Assembly: GCA_007127615.1 (NCBI GenBank)
Contig: SKZB01000499.1
Coordinates: 1-16,428 of the forward strand
Origin: Phycisphaerales bacterium
GTDB taxonomy: Bacteria > Planctomycetota > Phycisphaerae > Phycisphaerales > SM1A02
Reading direction: 5' to 3'
Length of the DNA stretch: 16,428 bases
Shown: positions 8,007-15,166 of the stretch, piece after piece
Layout: each line of letters opens with the position of its first letter
Numbering within the stretch: position 1 is the stretch's first letter
Made by a program: the position numbers and the translations under genes
Notes under the pieces: generated by a model
What the model was told of the DNA's origin: nothing
What the model saw: the letters and a program-made list of their open reading frames with translations, nothing else
Database searches by the model: none

Positions 8007-8292
8007 CACCCCATACCAACATATCGAAAGGAACGACTGCATGCCCGCCCCCGCCGGGAGCCATGCCGACATCTCCCCGACGCCTTGCCGACGCCTCATC
8101 GGTTCGCCGCGTCGAAGGAGAATGCACCGGCGATCGACCCCGGGAACATCCGTTGTTCACGCCCGATAAGCCGGCGAACGGCACGCCGCTGAACTGCAGC
8201 CCGGCCCCCGTTTGACCGATACGACAAGGCGCCCCACCGGTCGCGGCGCGCCGAGGCACCCCGTCTGGACTCTGCCTATAGTGGTGCCGTTC

Positions 8293-8298
8293 AAGGAG
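8293..8298 (+). promoter_or_regulatory. Ribosome binding site that sets the DUF1573 start
   Basis: AAGGAG at 8293-8298 stands 6 nt before the ATG at 8305. The frame is open upstream to an ATG-less start at 8212, but only 8305 has a good Shine-Dalgarno match, and it gives a normal basic, membrane-anchored N-terminus. Confidence 0.8.
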
Positions 8299-8304
8299 TT
8301 TGAA

Positions 8305-8877
8305 ATGTCCCGAAAGAAGAATCGCGCGAATCGTCGAAAGAAAACCGTCACCCAGGGCGATACCGTGCCCGCCCGCCGTTACTCCGGTCTCACGGTCTGG
8401 GGGTTGATCGTGGTCGGCGTGGCCCTTGCCGCCTTTGCCATCGGCCCCTTCGCACGGTTTGATCTTGCCCAGCAGCAGGCCGAGGAAGCCAGCGCGACGG
8501 CGACGGAAAATGTCATTCCCGCCCGCGCCGATGACGGCAGTGCCCTGCCCCTGGATCCCGGCGCCCCGCCGATTCAGTTTCGGCCGGGCCGCATCGAGTT
8601 CGGTGAATCCGCGCCGAACACCATGCACGACGCGGTCGCGCAGATCACCAACACCGGCCGTGAGACGCTCCAGATTGTCCGTGGTGGGGCGAGTTGTCCC
8701 TGTACGCAGCTTGAGCTTCCCGCCCGGCGACGGCTCGAACCCGGCGCCAGCATGAACATCAACATCACGATGGACAGTGAGAACCGGGCGGGCCTCAAGA
8801 CCGTCACCGCGCGGGTTTTTGCCGCCGGCTTCGAAGCCCCCGCCACGCTTCCCGTCACGGTCACGGTCATCGAATAG
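8305..8877 (+). CDS. Membrane-anchored DUF1573 protein
   Basis: Seen: 190 residues. A very basic N-terminus (M-S-R-K-K-N-R-A-N-R-R-K-K) precedes one membrane helix at about 29-48. A linker rich in Ala, Gln and Glu leads to a DUF1573 domain from about residue 90 to the end, with I-E-F-G-E (97-101), I-T-N-T-G-R-E-T-L-Q-I (114-124), C-P-C-T at 131-134 and L-E-P-G at 145-148. Known: DUF1573 is an immunoglobulin-like beta domain with a conserved S-C-x-C-T segment, usually exported. Its biochemical role is not established. The charge pattern puts the short N-terminus inside and the domain outside the membrane. The transporter gene follows 108 bp later on the same strand, so cotranscription is possible but not shown. 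Shared c-type cytochrome or redox work with the divergent ccs operon would be speculation. Confidence 0.85.
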   Translation: MSRKKNRANRRKKTVTQGDTVPARRYSGLTVWGLIVVGVALAAFAIGPFARFDLAQQQAEEASATATENVIPARADDGSALPLDPGAPPIQFRPGRIEFGESAPNTMHDAVAQITNTGRETLQIVRGGASCPCTQLELPARRRLEPGASMNINITMDSENRAGLKTVTARVFAAGFEAPATLPVTVTVIE

Positions 8878-8985
8878 CCGGCGCCCGGCCCGAACCGGCG
8901 TGATCGATCGTCTTTGGGCGCGGTGCGCTCCGCCCTCTGGCCGCAGTACGCTACAGTGTCGCTCGTTCACGAGCGGCAGCATGCG

Positions 8986-10374
8986 ATGACCCACGCAGAG
9001 AACCGACCATCTCAGGCCCGGCGCCGCCCCTGGATCGTTCTGGGCGCCACGCTCGTTGCCGTTGGCTCGTACTTCGCGCTGCCGGCAGAGATGGATGAAC
9101 TCAGCCGGCGGATGGTCGTCATCTTCATCCTCGCGGCGGTCTTCTGGGCCACCGAAGTCATCCCGCTCTACGCGACTTCCTTCTGCGTGATCGGGCTGCA
9201 GGTGTTGCTGCTCGCTCAACACGGCGGGCTGGCGGGGACGGGCGACCTGAGTTTCGGCCGGTTCTTTGAACCGTTCGCATCCAGCATCATCATTCTCTTT
9301 CTCGGCGGCTTTCTTCTCGCCCGGGCGGTCTCCAAGCATCACATCGACAGCGCGATCGCGGCCAGGGTCCTGCGTCCCGTGGCGCACAAGCCGGTGCTGC
9401 TCCTGTTTGCCGTGATGGGGCTGACGGCGTTCTTTTCGATGTGGATGAGCAATACCGCGACCACGGCGATGATGATCGCGATCATCATGCCGATTCTGAA
9501 ACGCATCCCCGAATCGGCCAACTTCGCGCGGGCGCTGATTCTCGCGGTGCCGCTGGGGGCGAACATCGGCGGCCTGGGGACGCCGATCGGCACACCGCCC
9601 AACGCGGTGGCGATGGCGGCCCTGCGCCGCGCGGAGTTCGACATCACCTTTCTCGACTGGATGCTGATCGCCGTGCCGCTCGAAATCGGCCTGCTCGCGC
9701 TCGCGGGCGGACTTCTGGTTCTGTTCTATCCCCCGGGACGGGAACTTGACCTGTCTGATCTGGGCGAGCGCGAGCCGATCACCTCACGCGGCTGGCTCAC
9801 GCTGGGCGTGCTCGGCGCGGCGATCGTGTTGTGGCTCACCAGCGGCTGGCACGGCGTGGCCGATGCGGTCATCGCCCTGCTCGCCGCCGCGGTGCTGACC
9901 GCCTTCTCGATTCTCGATCGGCGCGATGTCGATTCGATCGACTGGAACATTCTCATCCTGATGTGGGGCGGCCTCTCGCTCGGCGTGGGGATGGAAGCGA
10001 CCGGACTGGTCGGCTACGTCGTCGAGCAGCCGATCTTCGCCGATATCACCGGCTTCATGCTCGCCCTCGCCGTCGTCGTGCTCGCCGTCGGGTTGTCCAC
10101 CTTCATGTCCAACACCGCGGCGGCGAACCTGATCATTCCCATGGCGATGGCGATCTCCGTGGCCGAAGGCGGCACCCTGGCAATCCTGACCGCCCTGGCC
10201 TGCTCCCTCGCCATGGCGCTGCCGGTTTCCACCCCGCCCAATGCGATTGCCTTTTCCACCGGGCGCCTTCCGGCCCGCAGTCTCCTCTGGGTCGGCGGCA
10301 CGATTTCCATTCTGGCGATGGTCGCCCTCCTGCTCGGCTACCAGTTCGTGATTCCGCTGTTTTTCGGTTCGTGA
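8986..10374 (+). CDS. DASS/SLC13-family anion:sodium symporter
   Basis: Seen: 462 residues, almost entirely hydrophobic, with about 11-12 membrane segments. The two family signatures are present as an internal repeat: S-N-T at 155-157 followed by G-T-P-P-N-A at 202-207, and S-N-T at 375-377 followed by S-T-P-P-N-A at 415-420. Known: in DASS transporters the paired Ser-Asn-Thr motifs at hairpin tips form the sodium and carboxylate site. Substrates are dicarboxylates, citrate or sulfate, taken up with sodium or exchanged. The exact substrate cannot be read from these motifs. I chose the ATG at 8986 because the translation from there gives a short polar N-terminus before the first helix. There is no strong ribosome site, and the frame extends upstream to 8914. 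No terminator with a T-run follows the stop. The next feature on this strand is tRNA-Gly with its own promoter. Confidence 0.88.
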   Translation: MTHAENRPSQARRRPWIVLGATLVAVGSYFALPAEMDELSRRMVVIFILAAVFWATEVIPLYATSFCVIGLQVLLLAQHGGLAGTGDLSFGRFFEPFASSIIILFLGGFLLARAVSKHHIDSAIAARVLRPVAHKPVLLLFAVMGLTAFFSMWMSNTATTAMMIAIIMPILKRIPESANFARALILAVPLGANIGGLGTPIGTPPNAVAMAALRRAEFDITFLDWMLIAVPLEIGLLALAGGLLVLFYPPGRELDLSDLGEREPITSRGWLTLGVLGAAIVLWLTSGWHGVADAVIALLAAAVLTAFSILDRRDVDSIDWNILILMWGGLSLGVGMEATGLVGYVVEQPIFADITGFMLALAVVVLAVGLSTFMSNTAAANLIIPMAMAISVAEGGTLAILTALACSLAMALPVSTPPNAIAFSTGRLPARSLLWVGGTISILAMVALLLGYQFVIPLFFGS

Positions 10375-10564
10375 GCCGATCCCGATCACCGCGTCACCCT
10401 CTGACCTCCTTTTCCTCGCCCGCTTCCGGCCGGCCACCGCCTCACGGGGAACTCCGCACGCGTTCCCGATGAGTTCCGCCCCCCCCCACACACACGACGT
10501 TCGAGTCCGCCGACCACGCCGCAAACCGCCCGGGCAGCGGCCGCGGCAACGGCCCGGACACCGG

Positions 10565-10594
10565 TTGCACCTTCGCCGCGCGGCAGGGTACAAT
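10565..10594 (+). promoter_or_regulatory. Sigma-70-like promoter of tRNA-Gly
   Basis: TTGCAC at 10565-10570 and TACAAT at 10589-10594 are separated by 18 bp, each matching the consensus well (4/6 and 5/6). The tRNA 5' end is only 10 nt after the -10 box, which would put the transcription start at or very near the mature end. This is the clearest promoter in the window. Confidence 0.75.
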
Positions 10595-10603
10595 CCTCCT
10601 GCT

Positions 10604-10676
10604 GCGGGTGTAACTCAATTGGTAGAGTGTCAGCCTTCCAAGCTGAATGTTGCCGGTTCGAGCCCGGTCACCCGCT
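10604..10676 (+). tRNA. tRNA-Gly, anticodon TCC
   Basis: A 73-nt cloverleaf can be drawn in full. The acceptor stem GCGGGTG pairs with CACCCGC (10669-10675), with T as discriminator base at 10676. The D stem is ACTC/GAGT. The anticodon stem TCAGC/GCTGA encloses the loop CTTCCAA with anticodon TCC. The variable loop is ATGTT. The T arm is GCCGG, TTCGAGC, CCGGT. TCC reads GGA and, by wobble, GGG glycine codons. No CCA is encoded (TTGA follows), so it must be added enzymatically. It stands alone between the transporter and the acyl-CoA synthetase. Confidence 0.96.
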
Positions 10677-10692
10677 TTGACGGAGCAAACAC

Positions 10693-10753
10693 GGCATCGC
10701 TCGCACGGCATCGGGGCACACGGGCATCGGGGCACACGGGCATCCAGGCATCG
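10693..10753 (+). repeat. Short direct-repeat cluster after tRNA-Gly
   Basis: The heptamer GGCATCG occurs at 10693, 10707, 10723 and 10747, with a one-base variant at 10739. The middle copies belong to two perfect tandem 16-mers (ATCGGGGCACACGGGC at 10710-10725 and 10726-10741). Spacings are 14, 16, 16 and 8 bp. The rest of the 169-bp gap (10677-10845) holds nothing else I can name. It is too short and gap-free to be a CRISPR array and looks like slippage-type repeats or a small regulatory array. Confidence 0.7.
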
Positions 10754-10845
10754 GGGACCGCCGTTCGCGGCTCAACGTGATGCCTCGCGGCGTCATTGAA
10801 TCGTGCCGCCAGGACTGCGGTCCGATGAACAGTCGACTCATCCCC

Positions 10846-12348
10846 TCAACTGCGGCTCGAGCCGGCGGCGTCCTTCTCCGCTTCGCTGGGCGTCTCTTCG
10901 CTCAACTCCCGGCGCATGATCTTGCCGGTCGGATTGCGCGGCAGTTCCTTCACCACCCGGATCTCACGCGGCACCTTGTACCCCGCCAGTCGATCGCGGC
11001 AGTGGGCGCGCAGCTTGCCCGCATCGAACTCGGCATCCTCCTCGAGCTCGACGAACGCCAGGGCGACCTCGCCGCGGGATGAATCCTGCATGCCGATGAC
11101 GGCGGATGAGTACACGGAGGGGTGCGCGTTGAGCACCTCCTCGATTTCGCGCGGGAAGACATTTTCGCCGCCGATGATGAGCATCTCCTTGTACCGGCCG
11201 GTGATGTAGAGATGGCCGTCCTCGTCGAACCGCCCCATATCGCCGGTGCGGAAGAAGCCGTCCTTATCAAGCACCTTGTCGGTTTCATCCTCGAGCTTGT
11301 AGTACCCCTTCATGACATTCGGACCCTTGATATAGACCTCGCCGTCTTCGCCCGGACCGACTTCATTGCCTTCGGCGTCAACGATCTTCTCTTCCACACG
11401 CGGCAGCGGCTGACCGACACTCCCGGGTTTGTGATCCTGCGGGCGGCACCAGTTGGAGACCGGCCCGGTCTCGGTGAGCCCGTAACCTTCGTTGATGGTG
11501 ATCCCGAACTTCTCCTTGAACCCGTCAAAGACGGCCTGGGGCAGCGGCTCCCCGCCGGAGACGATGTACTTGAGGGACTTGAGATCGTCCGCCCTGGCGC
11601 TCTTCGCGCTCAGCAGCGCGTTGTACATCGACGGAATGCCGATGAACGCGGTCGGCCGATGCTGCTTCATCAGCTCAAGAATCTTCTTCGGCACGAACCG
11701 CGCGGTATAGACCGCCTTGCACCCCGTGATCAGTGGCAGCAGGGTGAGCACGGTCAACCCGAAGCTGTGGAACTGCGGCAGGACACCCAGCAGGACGTCT
11801 TTCTTCGTGAAGTTCGCCCACTCGACACACTGCTCGACGTTCGCGCGCAGGTTCTCGGACGTCAGCATGACGCCCTTCGGCTTGCCCGACGTGCCGGAGG
11901 TATAGAGCAGAACCGCCACGAAATCGTCCGGCGTCTTCTTCGGAAACATGATCGGCGGGATGCCCTTGAACTTCATCTTGTCGAGACGGATCTCGTTGAT
12001 CCCTTCCGGCAGTTCCCCGAACATGTCGATCATCGGCGTGACGGTGATGACGGTGTCGATTTCTGCATCGTTGATGACATATTCGCGATCATCCTTTTTG
12101 AGCAGATAATTGATCGGGACGATGGTTCGGCCGAGCAGCCAGGTCGCGATGAGGGCCATCGGGAAGAGCCCGGAGGTGGGCAGCATCACGCCGATATGCC
12201 GCTGGTCGGTGGTTCGGCGGATCTGGCCCGCCAGGTGGAGCGCCCCGACGAGAAGTTCGTACCCCTTCCACGTCTTCTGGTCATCCACAACCCAAATCGA
12301 GAGGGGCGAAAGGATCAATCGACGATAAATCGGACTGAAGACGCGCAT
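10846..12348 (-). CDS. AMP-binding acyl-CoA/acyl-ACP synthetase (ANL superfamily)
   Basis: Seen: 500 residues with all core adenylation motifs. The phosphate-binding loop Y-T-S-G-T-S-G-K-P-K-G is at 149-159, Y-G-L-T-E-T at 289-294, R-T-G-D at 367-370, G-R-Y-K-E at 384-388, and P-T-G-K with catalytic Lys476 at 473-476. Known: these enzymes make acyl-AMP from a fatty acid and ATP, then transfer the acyl group to CoA or ACP. The sequence style resembles medium/long-chain fatty-acid ligases and the synthetase half of Aas, but there is no attached acyltransferase. There is no signal peptide, so it is cytoplasmic or loosely bound to the membrane. The last 18 residues are a polar Glu/Ser/Ala tail. 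GGGAGG lies 10 nt before the ATG. It stands alone, divergent from the SPOR lipoprotein gene. No T-rich terminator is seen after the stop. Confidence 0.92.
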   Translation of the reverse strand: MRVFSPIYRRLILSPLSIWVVDDQKTWKGYELLVGALHLAGQIRRTTDQRHIGVMLPTSGLFPMALIATWLLGRTIVPINYLLKKDDREYVINDAEIDTVITVTPMIDMFGELPEGINEIRLDKMKFKGIPPIMFPKKTPDDFVAVLLYTSGTSGKPKGVMLTSENLRANVEQCVEWANFTKKDVLLGVLPQFHSFGLTVLTLLPLITGCKAVYTARFVPKKILELMKQHRPTAFIGIPSMYNALLSAKSARADDLKSLKYIVSGGEPLPQAVFDGFKEKFGITINEGYGLTETGPVSNWCRPQDHKPGSVGQPLPRVEEKIVDAEGNEVGPGEDGEVYIKGPNVMKGYYKLEDETDKVLDKDGFFRTGDMGRFDEDGHLYITGRYKEMLIIGGENVFPREIEEVLNAHPSVYSSAVIGMQDSSRGEVALAFVELEEDAEFDAGKLRAHCRDRLAGYKVPREIRVVKELPRNPTGKIMRRELSEETPSEAEKDAAGSSRS

Positions 12349-12395
12349 CGGAGCTGGTCCTCCCTGAAGTGGAACACAGGAATCTGCCGATCAGT

Positions 12396-12424
12396 ACGAT
12401 ACGTCCCCGACGTCGTCCCGCCAA
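12396..12424 (-). promoter_or_regulatory. Possible promoter of the acyl-CoA synthetase gene
   Basis: On the minus strand TTGGCG (complement of 12419-12424) and TATCGT (complement of 12396-12401) are 17 bp apart. The implied start would leave a leader of about 40 nt. Box matches are modest. The same 134-bp divergent gap must also hold the SPOR gene promoter, for which I see only a lone TACGAT at 12395-12400. Confidence 0.3.
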
Positions 12425-12482
12425 TTCCAGAAAGAGAGTTCTTCCGGCCGCGATTCGTGCGGCCACGCAGAAAGAAGTCGCC

Positions 12483-13253
12483 ATGTTCGAGATCCGATCC
12501 GCCCCGTCCCTCATTTCGATGCCGCTGCTGCTCCTGCTGCTGGCTTTCGCCGCCCTCCCACTCACCGGGTGTGAATCCACCCCCCGGGCCAACGGCGGGT
12601 TGAGCCAGGCCGTGCATGATTACGAAAGCGGCCGCTATACCGTCGCCCATCGCCGCGCGGTGGAGTCCATGCGCGGCGCGAGCGGTGTGGAGCGCGACAA
12701 GGCGGCGTACGTCGCCGGCATGAGCGCGCACCGTTTCGGCGACAAGAGTGAGGCGGACCTTCGGTTCAACGCGGCGATCAACTCGCAGGACCCGATCATC
12801 GCCGGCCGCGCCAAGGCAATGCTTGGCCAGATCCGCATGGACCAGGGGCGCCCCCGCGAAGCGGTCACGCTCTTCGAAGAAGCGGCGCGTCAACTCGACG
12901 GCACCGACGCCATGCAGGCGCGCCAGTACGCCCGGCTCGCGCGGAACGAAGCCGGCATCACCCGCAACGACGACAACTCTAACCCGCTGCCGCCCGGCTC
13001 GGGGTTCGCGCTGCAGATCGGCGCGTTTCAGAATCGACGCCATGCCGACCGCGCCGCGGAGCAGGCACGGGATCTCGCTCACCGCGACGGGCTCGGCACC
13101 GTGCGCATCGTGCCGCGGATCGATCAGCGGGGTCGTGAACTGTACGTCGTGCAACTCGGCGAATTCGGCTCGCGCGATGAAGCGAGCCGGGTGCGCCAAC
13201 GCGTCGGTCGCCTGGACTACATCGTCGCGCCGCTCGCCTCCGCCACGCGGTAA
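12483..13253 (+). CDS. Lipoprotein with repeat helices and C-terminal SPOR domain
   Basis: Seen: 256 residues. A lipoprotein signal has a hydrophobic core at about 13-26 and lipobox L-T-G-C, giving Cys30 as lipid site. Residues about 40-155 are helical with TPR-like periodicity (G-R-Y-x-x-A-x-x-x-A, then A-x-x-x-L-G-Q-I-x-x-x-Q-G-R-x-x-E-A). After a Pro/Gly linker, a SPOR domain covers about 174-250, with F-A-L-Q-I-G-A-F (175-182) and Y-V-V-Q-L-G-E-F (221-228). Known: SPOR domains bind glycan strands lacking stem peptides, which are found at division septa. Inference: an outer or inner membrane lipoprotein recruited to septal or remodelled wall, with the helical part as a protein-binding surface. 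I chose the ATG at 12483 because it gives a complete lipoprotein signal. The ribosome site is weak (AGAAAGAAG). It converges with the transglutaminase-like gene with 46 bp between stops. Confidence 0.85.
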   Translation: MFEIRSAPSLISMPLLLLLLAFAALPLTGCESTPRANGGLSQAVHDYESGRYTVAHRRAVESMRGASGVERDKAAYVAGMSAHRFGDKSEADLRFNAAINSQDPIIAGRAKAMLGQIRMDQGRPREAVTLFEEAARQLDGTDAMQARQYARLARNEAGITRNDDNSNPLPPGSGFALQIGAFQNRRHADRAAEQARDLAHRDGLGTVRIVPRIDQRGRELYVVQLGEFGSRDEASRVRQRVGRLDYIVAPLASATR

Positions 13254-13299
13254 CGCGACCACCGATCACGTTTTTCAGCGCAAAGAATTCGATTGACGC

Positions 13300-15132
13300 T
13301 CAGCGCCCCGCGTTGAGTCTCGATGTCACCCGCTCGGCTTCACGGGTGTTGCCCGCGGCCTCGTGCAGTTGCGCCAGCCGGCGGCCGACCCGGTACCAGT
13401 TGCTCTGCCGCGCAAACGGCGCGGAGCGAGACGGCGGCGGATCGATCTTGGACCAGACCTGCCGGTAGAGCGGGATGACGTGATCCTCGCGATCGTTTTC
13501 CTGCAGCAGGCGTTCCAACTGGCGCAGCGCGGTGACCGCAAACCGACCGGCGTTGGCGTAGCGATGAATCACATCCTCGTAGCACCGGCGTGCGTTCTCG
13601 AGATTTCCGGCCGCCTCCCACATCGCCGCCTGCCGCATGCGAATCTCCGCCGCCAGATCATGCCGGCGGCGGAATCGCTCGAACGCCGATTCCCACAACC
13701 GGTTCTGCTGCTCGACGGAGTCGATGCTTTCGATCATCGGCGCCAGCAGCGCGAGCTGAAAATCGAGGTCGTCCTGACCGCAGAGCCGCCCGAGCGCTTC
13801 GGCCCAATGACGTTTCTGGCCCAGCGACAGTTGCCGACCGGAGGCGAGATCGCGAATCTCAAACCACGCCGGTGCGTAGCCGGCACTCGTGCGCAGCGCC
13901 CGTTCGATCAGGTCCAGCTGCGCTTCCAGCGTGGCCGTCCGGACCGGCTTGCGCGGCTTGTCGCCGGATGATCGGCCCGGCGGCCGCAGGGATTCAATGT
14001 CTTCTTCGGATAATTCCCGCAGTCGACGCGCGGCGTCGGTCAGGCCCGCCGCCGCCTGCCGCGACGCGGTCTCGCTGGCCACGAACTGCGCCACCAGCGA
14101 GAGATGCGCATCGGGAATCCATTGTCGCGTCTGCGGATCGAGCAACTCACCTCGCACGCCGCGATACGCCTCGTACCGGCCCGCATCGAAGTTCCACTGC
14201 GCCCGTCGGCCTTGCACCTGAAGAAAGCCGACCCACGCGTGACTGACATTGGCGCTGCGTCCGCGCACGTACGCGGTCGGCACGCCGATCGACTTGCCGA
14301 TGCTCATCGCGTAGTACGCCTGATCGGCGCAGACTCCGCCGTAATTCAGAATGTTCTCAAGGGAGAAGCCGGCCTGGGTGACGCGCTTGGGCGTGCCGAG
14401 ACGGACATGGTCGTCGTCGTAGCTGATGTCAAAGTACAACTCACCGATGTGCTCATGACCGCGGTGACGCCGCATGGCCCAGAGCATCTCTTCGCGGCTG
14501 AGCGTCGTGTCGACGATGTAGATCATCAACTCCGTCGGCATGTTTCGGATGCCGTAGAGCATCTGACCCTCATGCGTGGTGTGAAAATCGAAAATCAGAC
14601 GCGGATCGGGAGCACCGGGACGATTCTCATTGACCCGCCGCTCGAACGGTCGATCGTGCACCACGGCGATTGACGCGGCGAGCGTGGCGTACTGATTCAG
14701 CAAGTCGCCGCGATGCGAACGCAGGCGATCCAGCACCGCGTACACCGCCGCCGGTTCCTGGTGCTCCGGTTTCACCGCGAAGGCCATCTCCATCGCAAGG
14801 CGTTCGGAATCGAGCAGAAACGGCACCATCCGCGCGCGGAGATCATCCGGCAGATCGGCCATATGCCCCGTCAGACGTTTGAGAAACGCCGCCGAACGAA
14901 ACACCTCGATCTGTTCGTCCGGGGCGTAGAGTACCACCCGATCGAACAGTTCCGTGGCCCGCTCGTGCGCCCGCCGGGCATCGTTCGTCCGGCGCAACTG
15001 GTTCAGGACCGTGACGACTTCCGCGCGAACTTCCTGATGAAGTGACCGGGCGCTGAGCGTTCCCGGCCGAATCGCCAGCAGCACGGTCACCGCCAGCACC
15101 ATCCGGAGCGTTGCGGGTTTTCGCGTCGGCAT
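13300..15132 (-). CDS. Exported transglutaminase-like protein with helical repeat tail
   Basis: Seen: 610 residues. A signal peptide covers about 1-28 (M-P-T-R-K then a hydrophobic core, cut near L-S-A-R-S). A helical region at about 30-170 is followed by a transglutaminase-like core with G-G-V-C-A-D-Q at 265-271 (Cys268), S-H-A-W at 297-300 (His298) and N-F-D at 314-316 (Asp316). These match the Cys-His-Asp triad in the right order and spacing. Residues about 400-610 are helical and TPR-like. Known: bacterial transglutaminase-like folds mostly act as cysteine peptidases or amidases, less often as cross-linkers. Substrate here is unknown. I chose the ATG at 15132 for its signal peptide. The frame is open upstream but would overlap the aminotransferase and lose the N-terminal signal. 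A GTG two codons earlier is also possible. The ribosome site is weak. It lies 34 bp after the aminotransferase stop, so cotranscription is likely. Confidence 0.78.
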   Translation of the reverse strand: MPTRKPATLRMVLAVTVLLAIRPGTLSARSLHQEVRAEVVTVLNQLRRTNDARRAHERATELFDRVVLYAPDEQIEVFRSAAFLKRLTGHMADLPDDLRARMVPFLLDSERLAMEMAFAVKPEHQEPAAVYAVLDRLRSHRGDLLNQYATLAASIAVVHDRPFERRVNENRPGAPDPRLIFDFHTTHEGQMLYGIRNMPTELMIYIVDTTLSREEMLWAMRRHRGHEHIGELYFDISYDDDHVRLGTPKRVTQAGFSLENILNYGGVCADQAYYAMSIGKSIGVPTAYVRGRSANVSHAWVGFLQVQGRRAQWNFDAGRYEAYRGVRGELLDPQTRQWIPDAHLSLVAQFVASETASRQAAAGLTDAARRLRELSEEDIESLRPPGRSSGDKPRKPVRTATLEAQLDLIERALRTSAGYAPAWFEIRDLASGRQLSLGQKRHWAEALGRLCGQDDLDFQLALLAPMIESIDSVEQQNRLWESAFERFRRRHDLAAEIRMRQAAMWEAAGNLENARRCYEDVIHRYANAGRFAVTALRQLERLLQENDREDHVIPLYRQVWSKIDPPPSRSAPFARQSNWYRVGRRLAQLHEAAGNTREAERVTSRLNAGR

Positions 15133-15166
15133 GTTCACGGTGCGCCGGAGTCTCTTTAAAACGCGA

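Larger units (their letters stand above)
7774..8304. other. 531-bp divergent intergenic region
   Basis: This region lies between ccsB (minus) and the DUF1573 gene (plus) and holds no gene I can support. It is GC-rich except for an A/T-rich patch at about 7924-7990. A 42-codon open frame at 8041-8169 starts with ATG after AAAGGA (8028-8033), but its Pro/Arg-rich translation looks random. Longer plus-strand open frames here run into the reverse of ccsB and look like chance. A TATAGT at 8277-8282 lies near the DUF1573 start without a matching -35. No tRNA, riboswitch or terminator was recognised. Confidence 0.5.

Noticed and set aside
8041..8169. A 42-codon small gene with AAAGGA upstream
   Set aside because: The Pro/Arg/Ser-rich translation has no signal, helix or recognisable motif, and codon use looks like non-coding GC-rich sequence. 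Kept only as a point to check.
7969..9387. A 472-codon open frame on the minus strand
   Set aside because: It runs antisense to the DUF1573 and DASS genes. Its translation is a charged, low-complexity mix of Arg, Gly, Asp and His, typical of the reverse of GC-rich coding DNA. The plus-strand products are clear family members.
10445..10468. Terminator after the DASS transporter
   Set aside because: A six-base-pair stem (GGGAAC with GTTCCC) exists but no T-run follows. The nearby nine-C run at 10479-10487 is simple sequence.
10693..10753. CRISPR array
   Set aside because: Units are 7-16 bp, directly abutting, without unique spacers, and there are no cas genes.
10604..10845. Integration site or genomic island at tRNA-Gly
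   Set aside because: No integrase, no duplicated tRNA end and no change of composition are seen on either side.
12315..13262. A 315-codon minus-strand open frame opposite the SPOR gene
   Set aside because: Antisense to a convincing lipoprotein with lipobox and SPOR domain. The 493-codon plus-strand frame opposite the acyl-CoA synthetase (11122-12603) is likewise a shadow.
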